This document shows positions 1 through 8,019 of a stretch of DNA of 24,626 nt, piece after piece. Below the pieces are notes generated by a model. That model made no database searches, had not been told where the DNA came from, and was given only the letters and a program-made list of their open reading frames with translations. The DNA is from Chrysochromulina tobinii (Eukaryota; Haptophyta; Prymnesiales; Chrysochromulinaceae). Position numbers and translations under genes: made by a program. The stretch lies in contig JWZX01003241.1 in NCBI GenBank assembly GCA_001275005.1, positions 1-24,626 on the forward strand, written 5' to 3'. Within the stretch, counting starts at the first letter, position 1, and the number at the start of each line of letters is the position of its first letter.

Positions 1-3000
1 CTTGCGCTTGCTCTCGCGAGTCTCGTCAAATGCCCGGCATAGCACGGGGAACTCCGCCGTGATGGAGTAGATGAGCTCGTCAGGGTCCCACACGGAGCTG
101 GTGGCCTCGGTGAGCACCGCATAGACGCCGCAAATGTCCTGATGAGGGACGCACTCAGCGCGCATCAGTCGCACTCAGTCGCCATGAAGTGAATGTCAAG
201 TCAAGTCAAGTCAAGTGCATCGGCAGTCGGCCGCCGCTCACCTGATGAGGGGCGCGATCAACGCTCATCAGCAATCGCAATCAGCTCACCTCTGTCTCTT
301 TAAGGCGCGCCTCGAAGCGACGCAGCAGCGAGAGGGATGAGGCGACGAGCGTGTCCACGCCGCCGCCCGCGAGCAGCAAGTCCCACATGCGCAGCAGCGT
401 GGGGGTGGGCAGCACGTTCGCGTACAGGCTGAGCCACCACTGCGAGGCGAGGATCTCGAGAGGCACCTGCATGCAATGAGGGTGGCAATCAGCATGCGAT
501 GGGCCACCACTGCGAGGCGAGGATCTCGAGAGGTACCTGCATGCAATGCACTCTGACGCACTCAGACGCACTCTGACGCACTCTGACGAAGTCAGACGCA
601 CTCTGACGAAGTCAGACGCACTCAGACGCACTCAAGGGGTACCTCGAGCTTGACAAAGTGTGCGTTCAGATCTGGCAGCGCTTGGGCCACGAGGGTGGAG
701 AAGGCGGCCGTGTCGATCCGCAGCCCACTCAGATCGCGCGTGTGGTAGTCGGCAACGACTGTGCGGCACAGGGCCACGAGCAGCCAAAAGGCTCCCTCCT
801 CATCGGCCACAAGCAAGAAGACGGCGACGATGAAGTTCATCGATTGGCAGTAGCCCACGGAGGGATTATAGGACGCGTAGGTGACGAGCACACGCTTGAG
901 AGCCTCGCCCAGACCTGTGGGGATCTCGTAGCTGCTGTGTTGCGGGAAGGTGCGTGGTAAGTCCTTGGTGATCTGTTTCATAGTGCCTGGCCCAATGGGC
1001 GCCTCGCCGCTTTCAGCGAGCCGCACGAGCTCCCGGTATGGTAATGAGGAGGCCAGCATTAGGTCGCGCGCACCCGAGAGGCACATCCACAGGTGGGGTC
1101 GATGCTGGACGGGGACGTACCCAAAGCGCGTAAGCTCGGTAGCCTCCAGAGGGAACGATGCGTCAGCGCGTGTGCGGCGCATCAGAGCGTTCCATTCAAA
1201 GAGAGACGAGGGGGCGTGGCGCTCGGTAGCCAGGTGCACGCGCTGGAAGGCAAGCACATGCTTGAGCGGCACCTGGAAGCCATAGGCATCGAGGGGCAGC
1301 GCCACCTCGGGCACATGAAGCGTCGGGCGCCACGTCGCTCGCACGAGCAGCGTGCCCATTGGCGCCATCGGGATCGACAGGAGCACCGCCTCATGGGGAC
1401 TTGCGAGCGCCTGGGCTAACGGCAACTCCGACACCCCAAGCACCGCCTCCGCTTCCTCAGCTGTCTTCAACGCGTCGCCTGGCCTCAAGCCTTCCCTTTG
1501 GTGAGCCGACTTGCGACCGGTGGCATTGGCGCGCGAGACGAGCTTTAGGCTGACCTTTAGTTCCGAGGGCGCCAACACGTGCGGCACGGGCCACCACATC
1601 CAGTGCGCAAACCGCCACGACCAGGCAGCGTCGGGAGTGGCCGAGTCCGGCGTGCCGGCCGCGCTGCACGTATCAACGCTCAGTCCGATCGCCTCCACAC
1701 GTATGCCCAACTCCGCGCGTCCGAGTGGGAGCAGCGGCTCATCGTCTGCCGCGCGCATCAACTCCTCGTTGGCTAGCTTGAGCTGCCCCTTACCGAGGTC
1801 GAGCATGTACATCTTCTTCGTCGACACATACTGTTGCACAGTCGCACGCGACTCCTCGCCATTGCTGCGAAGTACGAACACAGAGGCGCCTATGGGGTAC
1901 TTGGCGCCGTCTTTTTCGGCCGGCGGTTGGGCGGGGGATGCCGACACTCGCGGTGTCGGCACGGGTGGTGCGTCATGCGGAACGTGGAGGCTGAGGATCT
2001 GCAGCTGGAGCTGCCCGTGATTGCTTTCCCGGTGCAGCTGCTTCGCAAGCTCAATCTTGTCAAGCTCAATCTTGTCAATCTTGCCTGAGGCGCTCTCGGC
2101 TGGCGGAGGTCTACCCGAAGAGGAAGCTGCAGCAGGTTTCGCGACCGTCGAGAGGCGTGAGGCGAATCCAAACAGGCTGCCAAGCGAGCTCCTCTCGACG
2201 TTCCGCTTGGCCGGCGGTGAAGGCGCCTCCTCCGCCCGCGCGGCCGCTCCAGGCTTGACAATGCTGATGGGCATGGCTGTCGCCGATGGCAAGTCTACGG
2301 CTGCAACAGGTATGGGTGTCGCCGTTGGCAAATCACCGACGTCCATTTCGCCGCATATGACCTCGGCCCACAGGATCGGCGCCTCCGATCGCGCCTTTTC
2401 TCCCGTGGCAGAGCTGCCTGGCGGAACGGGCGGCGGTGGCGTGGCTGCGCCGGCGGCGGCGCCAGAGCCTCCGGTGAGATCGGGAGGCGGCGGTCCGCCC
2501 TCGCGACGCACTTGGCGCGTCTTGGTCGCATCTGCCGCGCTCGTCTGCTTACGCGGCTCGTGCAGGCTCACGACGTAGTCGGTTCCACTCACATTGATCT
2601 TGGCGACCGTCTTGCCGGCCATCAAGGCGGACTCGAGCGTCTGCTGCACCGACGGCTCGTACGGGCGAAAAGCCTTGCCCAGCCAGACTTGCCACACGCC
2701 TGGCGGACCTGCAGGAGCCGGAGGCGGCAGAGGCGCGAGCACCGGCGCGGCCACAGACAGCGGTGCAGTGGGCTCATCGGTGCAGAACAAGATGGCCAAC
2801 TCGGCATCCAGAGACATGCTGGCCGCCTCTTTGGCCAGCGAAATGTCCATGCCCATATCCTTAAGCGGCAGCGGTGCGGCTACTGCTGTAGTGGCACCAT
2901 GCAACGGCACTTGCTCGAAGAAGAAGTCGAGCGCTTGCTGAAGGTTGCCGTTGGAGGCTGCAAGCAAGCGCTCCGCGGTTGCGCCATCGGCGCTAGTCAG

Positions 3001-3063
3001 CTCCTTGAAGAGCTCGATGTGTTGCACCGAGTCTTGGGCCGCAGCCTTCTCGGCCGCCGACAT
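1..3063 (-). CDS. TBC-domain Rab GTPase-activating protein with UBA-like N-terminus (partial, 3 exons visible)
   Basis: Predicted Rab GTPase-activating protein. Exons read 3063-643 (807 codons), 466-290 (59 codons) and 138-1 (46 codons, leaving the window). All junctions are phase 0 with GT/AG ends, and the joined frame gives a continuous TBC domain. Residues about 15-50 look like a UBA-like helical bundle. Residues 55-620 are mostly Pro/Ala/Ser-rich linker with some beta-rich stretches that I cannot assign. The TBC domain starts near residue 650. Both catalytic fingers are visible: ITKDLPR (IxxDxxR, Arg finger, about 700) and YCQ (YxQ, Gln finger, about 737). The second exon supplies the late TBC motif QWWLSLYANVLP...LRMWDLLL. 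Catalytic competence is therefore expected; the Rab substrate cannot be read. ATG at 3063 opens the long first exon. It is divergent from the KH gene. The third exon continues the frame but has no recognisable motif. Confidence 0.88.
139..289 (-). other. Intron 2 of the TBC gene (151 bases)
   Basis: Donor ACAGAG|GTGAGC follows base 290; acceptor CCCTCATCAG|GACATT precedes base 138; phase 0. Inside, near 241, the acceptor decamer CCCTCATCAG recurs and is followed by GTGAGC, which copies the donor hexamer, giving a nested AG|GT site. A (tcaag)4 pentamer run lies at 196-215. Confidence 0.8.
196..215. repeat. Pentanucleotide microsatellite (tcaag)4
   Basis: Four perfect tandem copies of tcaag inside intron 2 of the TBC gene. 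Confidence 0.9.
433..548. repeat. 46-base direct repeat spanning the TBC intron 1 / exon 2 boundary
   Basis: Copies at 433-478 and 503-548 (offset 70 bases) match at 45 of 46 positions, differing only at 464/534. The first copy contains the real acceptor and the first 11 codons of exon 2; the second lies wholly inside the intron. Such identity suggests a recent tandem duplication. Confidence 0.95.
467..642 (-). other. Intron 1 of the TBC gene (176 bases)
   Basis: Donor GAG|GTACCC follows base 643 and acceptor GCATGCAG|GTGCCT precedes base 466. Splicing joins ...FVKLE to VPLEILASQWW, the expected TBC sequence. The intron holds a decamer tandem array next to the donor and a 46-base near-copy of the start of exon 2. 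An internal acceptor-like CAG|GT lies at 539-535; using it would reach a stop after about 15 codons. Confidence 0.85.
549..635. repeat. Decamer tandem repeat in TBC intron 1
   Basis: About eight to nine copies of a 10-base unit (cactctgacg with variants cactcagacg and aagtcagacg) lie directly downstream of the donor on the minus strand. A related but looser pattern (gcactcagtc) occurs near the 3' end of intron 2 at about 150-181. Confidence 0.85.
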
Positions 3064-3450
3064 TCTTGATCACTGCAACGTCACCGAACCCCGCGCGTAA
3101 ACACGAGCGATTGCAGTGCTGTATGCATTCTGACCAGCACATGGACTTATGAGCGCAAGCACAAAAAACGAGGACGCTTAGTTGTAAATAGCTCAACACA
3201 ACGCCATGACACGCATGGTGATGCGTACAAGACAGGGACGTTTGCCTTAGTCTACAATCTCCCTGTGGAGATTGCGTCGCGGACGTTGATTCTGTATTGA
3301 CTAAACTTGTGGGAGCGTTCGGACTTCGGAGTGCTTGGGGCACGTGAGAGAGGAGCACACGGTCGAGCGGTGCTCGCGGCCGACCCCACCCTGACGTACT
3401 GTGACGACCGCGCGGATCGTCTTTTTGACATATTCGTCGGGGCCGACAGC
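3064..3450. other. Divergent spacer between the TBC and KH genes
   Basis: 387 bases between the two start codons. No TATA box or other recognised promoter motif. The KH reading frame is open from 3301 to its first ATG at 3451, so part of this is 5' leader or, less likely, an upstream coding exon. A perfect hairpin lies at 3255-3274. Confidence 0.5.
3255..3274 (+). other. Perfect 8-bp hairpin upstream of the KH gene
   Basis: CAATCTCC (3255-3262), loop CTGT, GGAGATTG (3267-3274). It lies 177 bases before the proposed ATG and may be in the 5' leader. No function is known. Confidence 0.6.
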
Positions 3451-6074
3451 ATGCTTGTGACGTTGCACATTCCCGATTCGGCCGCAGGCCGACTCATTGG
3501 TAAAGGCGGCAAACACCTGCAGGATCTCATGGGAAGCTCTGGCGCAGAGATCACCATCGATCGTAATCGTGGCACTACTCGCACAGTTACGATCAAAGGC
3601 AACGACAAGGAAGTTGACGACGCCACGCGACTGGTCGGGGACATCATAAAGCGGAATGCGGAGTTGACGGTCTTTGCGAAATGGAACGGGGTGTGGAGCG
3701 CCGACGACGTGCGGAGAGTGCTCGCGCGGCACGCCACCGTCCGGTCCCTCGTCATGTCGCCCAAAGGTCAGCCATTTGCCCACGTGTGGCTAGCGGACGT
3801 CAGCTCTGAACTTGAGCAGGGCGTGGCGGCGAGCTCTCGCGCACAGCCTTACCTGGTGGGGTCCAGCCGGTGGAAGCTCAAGCTGGAGTCCTGGCGGAAT
3901 ATACCGGACTTTGTATGGCCATCGGACTCGACGATCGATGAGAAGATCACTTCGGCGAGAGAGACTCGTGCGAGTCGAAGGGAGAGCGTGCGCAAGCAAC
4001 CCGACAAGACGTTTCCGACCTGCGGGGACGGCTTCGGCGACCGCCGCCGCAGGAGCCTCGAGGGGCCAATGGACTTCAAGGTACTGAATGCGAGTCTGGG
4101 CACGTCGATGAGAGCGATGAGATGGAGACTTGCGCTGGGGCTCGACGCGCGGCCGCGGCGCAACAAGACGAGGCCACAGCGAGTGCTCATCGCCGCAGCC
4201 GCAGCCGCAGCCGCAGCCGCAGCCGCAGCCGCAGCCGCAGCCGCAGCCCTCATCGCCGCAGCCACAGCCGTGAGCGCTGCAGCGGCAGCCGTACGAGGAC
4301 AGAGGTCCTAATCCTCACCAACGACGCTGCATCAGCTTTGGTCGGTAAGGGTGGGAGCCGCGTGAATGCCATTCGGGATCAGCTTCGACCTACGAAGATA
4401 AAAATCGAATTCGGGTCGACGTCGGGTCGACTTCGACGACCCGACGACCCGGGCACCGCGCCGACTCATATCACTGTGATCGGCTCGGAGGATCATGTCT
4501 CGAAAGCCATTCAGATGATTCGGAGCGTGATAGAGGAGCAGGGCTTTCGTCGAGATTGTCTGACAGTTTGTGGCCGTGATCGCAGCGACCCGACGAGAAA
4601 GGTCTTAATCAACCTACCGGCGCCACCTCATCAACCGCCGTCCACGCCTCCGCCTCCGCCTCCACCTTCGGTGCCTTCGCCTCGTCATGTAAACACGGTT
4701 CCACACGCTATGCAAGCTGCGTTCAAGGTCACCAATGAGGTAGAGACCCAGCTTCTGGTCAAGCATGCTGTGCTTGCCGCCAACTTAGATGCGGAGAAAC
4801 GGCTTGCAACGGAGCGCCTTGCCTTTGCGGCAGTCGCAGAGGAACACGAGCGGCAGGCCGTTGAGACAGAGCGGGCTCGCATGGCGGCTGAGACAGCGCG
4901 CTGGCAAGCACAGATGGAGAGGCGCGAGGCTGAGCTTCGGCGCGAGCTTGACGAGGAGCGCTCCAGATGGCGCCAGGAGCGCGAGGAGCTCGTGCATCGC
5001 CATAAGTGTGAGCTAGACGAGGCACGAGCGTCCGCCGCGAGCGCCGTACGCCGCGAGCAGGAGCGATATCGCACCATGAGGGCGTACTACGAGAATGTGC
5101 TGCTAGAGCAACGCGAGGAGGCGAGCAATCAGCGTCTGGCGGAGGCAGAGAAGGCTCGCAAGGCGCTCGAGGAGGCGCTCGAGGAGGCGCGTATCGCTCA
5201 TGAAGCCGAGTTGAGGGCCGTGCTGCAGCGCTCATCACAGCTCTCACCTGCTGGAGACGGGCGCAGCGGCAAGCTGAAAGCGCCAGTAGCAACAGAGTCG
5301 GCAGGTCAGGCGCCAACACTGCAAGCCGCCGAAAGCGACTTCGGCGCAGGCACCTCTGGCGACACTGCCGCTGCAGACATCTTTGTGCCCAACAACGGAC
5401 CAGGGTCGGAAGCACCGGCATCGCCGGCCTTGACGATACCGGGGCACAGCTCGGCGCGCACCAAGGATGCTCAGCGGAAGAGGCCACGGGAAGACGGCCG
5501 CACCTCCGATCGAGCGAGCGGTACCAAGACCCCCCTCGACCGCCACCAAGACATCGAAAGGGTCTTGGTGGACAAGCCTAATCAGAAGCTCTTCTACCGC
5601 ATCGGGAAGGCAGACACGGGCGGCTCTGCCTGTGACGAGATTCTCTCAAAGGCCTTCGTCCCTATCGACCCAAACATGGTCCACTTGCGAGGCTCGACGT
5701 ACGCGGCTGCGCGTCGCGTCGTGCTCTTCGAGCGAGGACGTAACGGCGAGGAGGTGGTCCTTGCGGCCGCGGTCATCCGTCTCCAAACGAAACACCTCGA
5801 GGTGTTGATCCTCGTCGTTGCTAAGCCGGAACGTAAGAAGGGGTACGGGCGAATCTTGGTTGAAGCACTGACACAAGTTGGCAGGGAAGATTCTTGCACA
5901 CTGCTCGTTGCTTGGGCATCGCCTGACTCGAAGGATTTCTGGCCGAAAGTTGAGATGTTTGAGAAAGGGGCAGCGGATTCGTCGCTCAAGAGTGCGATCA
6001 TGGAATATCAACAGGCAGAATCAACCATAGGCTTCTCCGGTTCGAAGATGGTAGCGAAGCTGATCAAGATCTGA
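3451..6074 (+). CDS. KH / RS-repeat / KH / coiled-coil / GNAT-like protein
   Basis: Predicted RNA-binding protein with a C-terminal acetyltransferase-like domain. The first ATG in the open frame is 3451. The first part encodes a KH domain at residues 1-68 (GKGG loop at 17-20), then a segment with an RRM-like beta/alpha pattern (about 72-140). The frame changes between 3942 and 4190; a 47-base phase-0 intron 4081-4127 (AAG|GTACTG...GGAG|ACT) would give about 858 residues. The second part encodes an Arg-Ser dipeptide run (4193-4248), a second KH domain (GKGG again, about 4303-4545), a proline-rich linker, a long charged coiled coil (about 4780-5225), a low-complexity linker, and a GNAT-like domain from about 5556 with the acetyl-CoA motif RKKGYG. 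RS repeats suggest nuclear or splicing-speckle location; catalysis is unproven. Convergent with the gene at 6419-7810. Confidence 0.78.
4081..4127 (+). other. Candidate 47-base intron or frame junction in the KH/GNAT gene
   Basis: The upstream frame (open 3301-4311) holds KH1 and the downstream frame (open from 3942) holds the RS run and KH2. GTACTG at 4081 with AG at 4126-4127 is a phase-0 solution; AG at 4171-4172 (92 bases) also works. Forty-seven bases is short, so a single-base indel elsewhere in 3942-4190 remains possible. Confidence 0.4.
4193..4248 (+). repeat. Hexamer repeat encoding an Arg-Ser run
   Basis: About nine tandem copies of gcagcc/ccgcag. In the gene's downstream frame they read alternating Arg-Ser, continuing into SPHRRSHSR; in the other frames they read poly-Ala or similar. 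Confidence 0.9.
4412..4451 (+). other. Strong imperfect hairpin inside the KH2 coding region
   Basis: GTCGGGTCG (4421-4429) pairs with CGACCCGAC (4437-4445) around a 7-base loop. The stem continues with C4420-G4446 and, after a 3-base bulge (4417-4419), with 4412-4416 against 4447-4451. It falls in the KH2 variable-loop insertion (residues GSTSGRLRRPDD). Confidence 0.6.
5543..5571 (+). other. Perfect 10-bp hairpin inside the KH/GNAT coding region
   Basis: CCACCAAGAC (5543-5552), 9-base loop, GTCTTGGTGG (5562-5571). It lies at the boundary between the low-complexity linker and the GNAT-like domain. Confidence 0.7.
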
Positions 6075-6418
6075 GTGGCGATGCCCGCGTGGGATGCTGC
6101 TGAAAACGTCGACGAGAGTCGAGACGCTCTCGTGCTTGAGCGCAGCACGGAGCTTACTGTCGTGCCGAGTAGCTTTCGAGTAGCATGTGGTCATTGTACA
6201 TGTAGTAGCATGTGGAGTTTGCCCCAGCAACGAGCAATCCACGCAGAGGCAGCCGCACGGCCGAGATAGCACCGCGCGCTGAGTCCGGTACACGGAGATT
6301 GTGCAGACCGCATGTATGCTTGCTCGTAACGACTAACGTACCTCTACCAGCACCACTCCACACGACACACCGAATTCTTTGTAATGACTCTGCTAGAACA
6401 CGATCTCCAGGTCTGATG
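6075..6418. other. Convergent 3' spacer
   Basis: 344 bases between the stop of the KH/GNAT gene and the stop of the minus-strand EF-hand-like gene. It must hold both 3' UTRs. The only structure seen is a short direct repeat of tagcatgtgg (near 6180 and 6207). No gene or RNA recognised. Confidence 0.6.
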
Positions 6419-7810
6419 TCACTCGTCAATCTCATCTGACCCTTCAATGGGCCGCATCAGCATGCTCGCTGGCGTGACCGACGACTGCTCCAACGAAATG
6501 AGCCTCAACCGCTGCCGATAGCTGCCCGCTGCCGACTCCCAGACCACTGCGCCCGAGGACCTCACCCAGACTCGGAAGCTGCGTCGCGTGTGCTCGGTGC
6601 ACGCAAACAGGGTCGCGAGCAGCAGCTCTGCGGGCATCCGATCGCCCAAAGCCCGTGGCGCGGCACCCAGCGCTGATGTGCTCTCCACATGCGCGACGCA
6701 GCTCTGCCACGTGCTCAGAGCGAGCGCCTTGTCGCCGAAGCCAATCGCCTTCACGAGCCTGACGAACATGACGCGGCTCACTTCAAGCTCAGCGCTCCCT
6801 TCGGCCAGCCGCAGGTGGTAGAGCTCAAAGAGGTCAGCTGCGCCGCTCGAAGTGCCGATGAGCGAGCCGAGGTCGGTCGTGGCTTCAGCCTCTTGAAGGA
6901 CGGCCTCGCGTATGGCAAAGTTGAAGAAGCACGCGAGGTCGATGCTCCCGTTGCGATGGCTGTCGAGCGTATGGTACCAGACGCGCAGCTTCTTGCTCTG
7001 AATCTGCGGCCGCACGCGCTCGCGTACGATCTTCTTGAACTCTCGGAAGCCAATCGTGACCCAGCAGACTTCGGTGCCGTCCGTCCCGAGCGTGTCTAGT
7101 GACAACTCACGGATCAGGACCGTCGGCCGGCCCGACTCGTCGTTCAGACCTTCCAAGGCGGAATCGCGCTGCCCGCGCTGCTGCTGCCGTTGGGTTCCTG
7201 CGATCGCCGCGAGCTCTGCATCCAGACGTTCGCGACGAGCTTCATCATAAAGCAGTGCCTTGGACTGTGTCTTCCTCTTCATAGGAGGCAAGGTGCACGA
7301 CTCCTTTGCGATCGGAATATTCATCCGCGGCGCAACCTCTTTGGTGGCTGACGCTGTCGAGAAGACGACGTCTTCATGGCTGAATGTGCCGCGCATGACC
7401 ACGACTCTTCGGTTCGGCTTTGCTGGAGATGTTGCCAGCTCGGCTGCTGGTGCCTGTTCGTGTTCCTCTTCTGCTTCTTTGTCGCTGTCTTCCTCGAAGT
7501 TCACACGGCGATGGTCGAGATGGTCGAGATACCGTGCTTGGACAGTTGGCCGCCCGTGTAAGTAATCGGTGCCCCCGAAGACCAAAGGCGCGCCGCGCCC
7601 AGCAGCTTGAATGTAGGCATGGCGGAAAGCATCGGCGAGTTTGCCAGGGTCTGAGCTCACCTTGCGCAGATGCAACGCTCGCCACGCGGGATTGACATTC
7701 TGGACTCGGCGGACCTTTGACCGACTCGAAGGAGCCGCCAAGGAATTTATGCGGCGCATGCCGCGCGCAGGCGCTGGCGGTGGCGCAATCGGGGGCAGCG
7801 AGGTAGACAT
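6419..7810 (-). CDS. Hypothetical protein with a degenerate EF-hand-like motif
   Basis: Single-exon frame of 463 codons from ATG at 7810. I do not recognise the family. The N-terminus is Pro/Arg-rich without a signal peptide; residues about 105-125 are acidic (EEDSDKEAEEEHEQ). Near residues 275-305 is an EF-hand-like helix-loop-helix (YHTLDSHRNGSIDLACFFNF). Loop positions 1, 5, 6, 8 and 9 fit, but position 3 is His and position 12 is Cys instead of Glu, so calcium binding is doubtful. The rest of the C-terminal half looks globular and helical (WQSCVAHVE, LLATLFACTEHTRRSF). No membrane segment. The start is 209 bases from that of the divergent RUS gene, so a shared promoter is likely. Coding status rests on length, composition and the globular C-terminus. 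Confidence 0.7.
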   Translation of the reverse strand: MSTSLPPIAPPPAPARGMRRINSLAAPSSRSKVRRVQNVNPAWRALHLRKVSSDPGKLADAFRHAYIQAAGRGAPLVFGGTDYLHGRPTVQARYLDHLDHRRVNFEEDSDKEAEEEHEQAPAAELATSPAKPNRRVVVMRGTFSHEDVVFSTASATKEVAPRMNIPIAKESCTLPPMKRKTQSKALLYDEARRERLDAELAAIAGTQRQQQRGQRDSALEGLNDESGRPTVLIRELSLDTLGTDGTEVCWVTIGFREFKKIVRERVRPQIQSKKLRVWYHTLDSHRNGSIDLACFFNFAIREAVLQEAEATTDLGSLIGTSSGAADLFELYHLRLAEGSAELEVSRVMFVRLVKAIGFGDKALALSTWQSCVAHVESTSALGAAPRALGDRMPAELLLATLFACTEHTRRSFRVWVRSSGAVVWESAAGSYRQRLRLISLEQSSVTPASMLMRPIEGSDEIDE

Positions 7811-8019
7811 GAGAGGGCCCCTCGCGACGCTGAATTCCTAAGGTGCAATGAATTCTGAAACGGTAAACTGTTGCATGCTCAGCACGTTTTTGGTACCCGA
7901 AACGTTGGAGCTGGTGATCAACGGCAGTTGCTGCCGGCGACACGAGGGCGGAGCGTGGCGCTGGCGTGTGTGGCGGCATACTGAACACGTGGCATACGAA
8001 CGCGTCGTTTTGAGCGTTG
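7811..8019. promoter_or_regulatory. Probable bidirectional promoter region (EF-hand-like gene / RUS gene)
   Basis: 209 bases separate two divergent ATGs, leaving room only for overlapping promoters and leaders. Two EcoRI-like gaattc hexamers lie near 7833 and 7851. No TATA box seen. In-frame TGA at 8011 shows that the RUS frame cannot start further upstream without an intron. Confidence 0.35.

Noticed and set aside
3307-3450. Extension of the KH protein upstream of ATG 3451
   Set aside because: The apparent start at 3307 is TTG, not ATG, and the 48 codons show no conserved feature. They are treated as leader.
3849-4265. Poly-Ala-rich frame on the minus strand
   Set aside because: It is produced by the gcagcc hexamer that encodes the Arg-Ser run on the + strand; no other coding sign.
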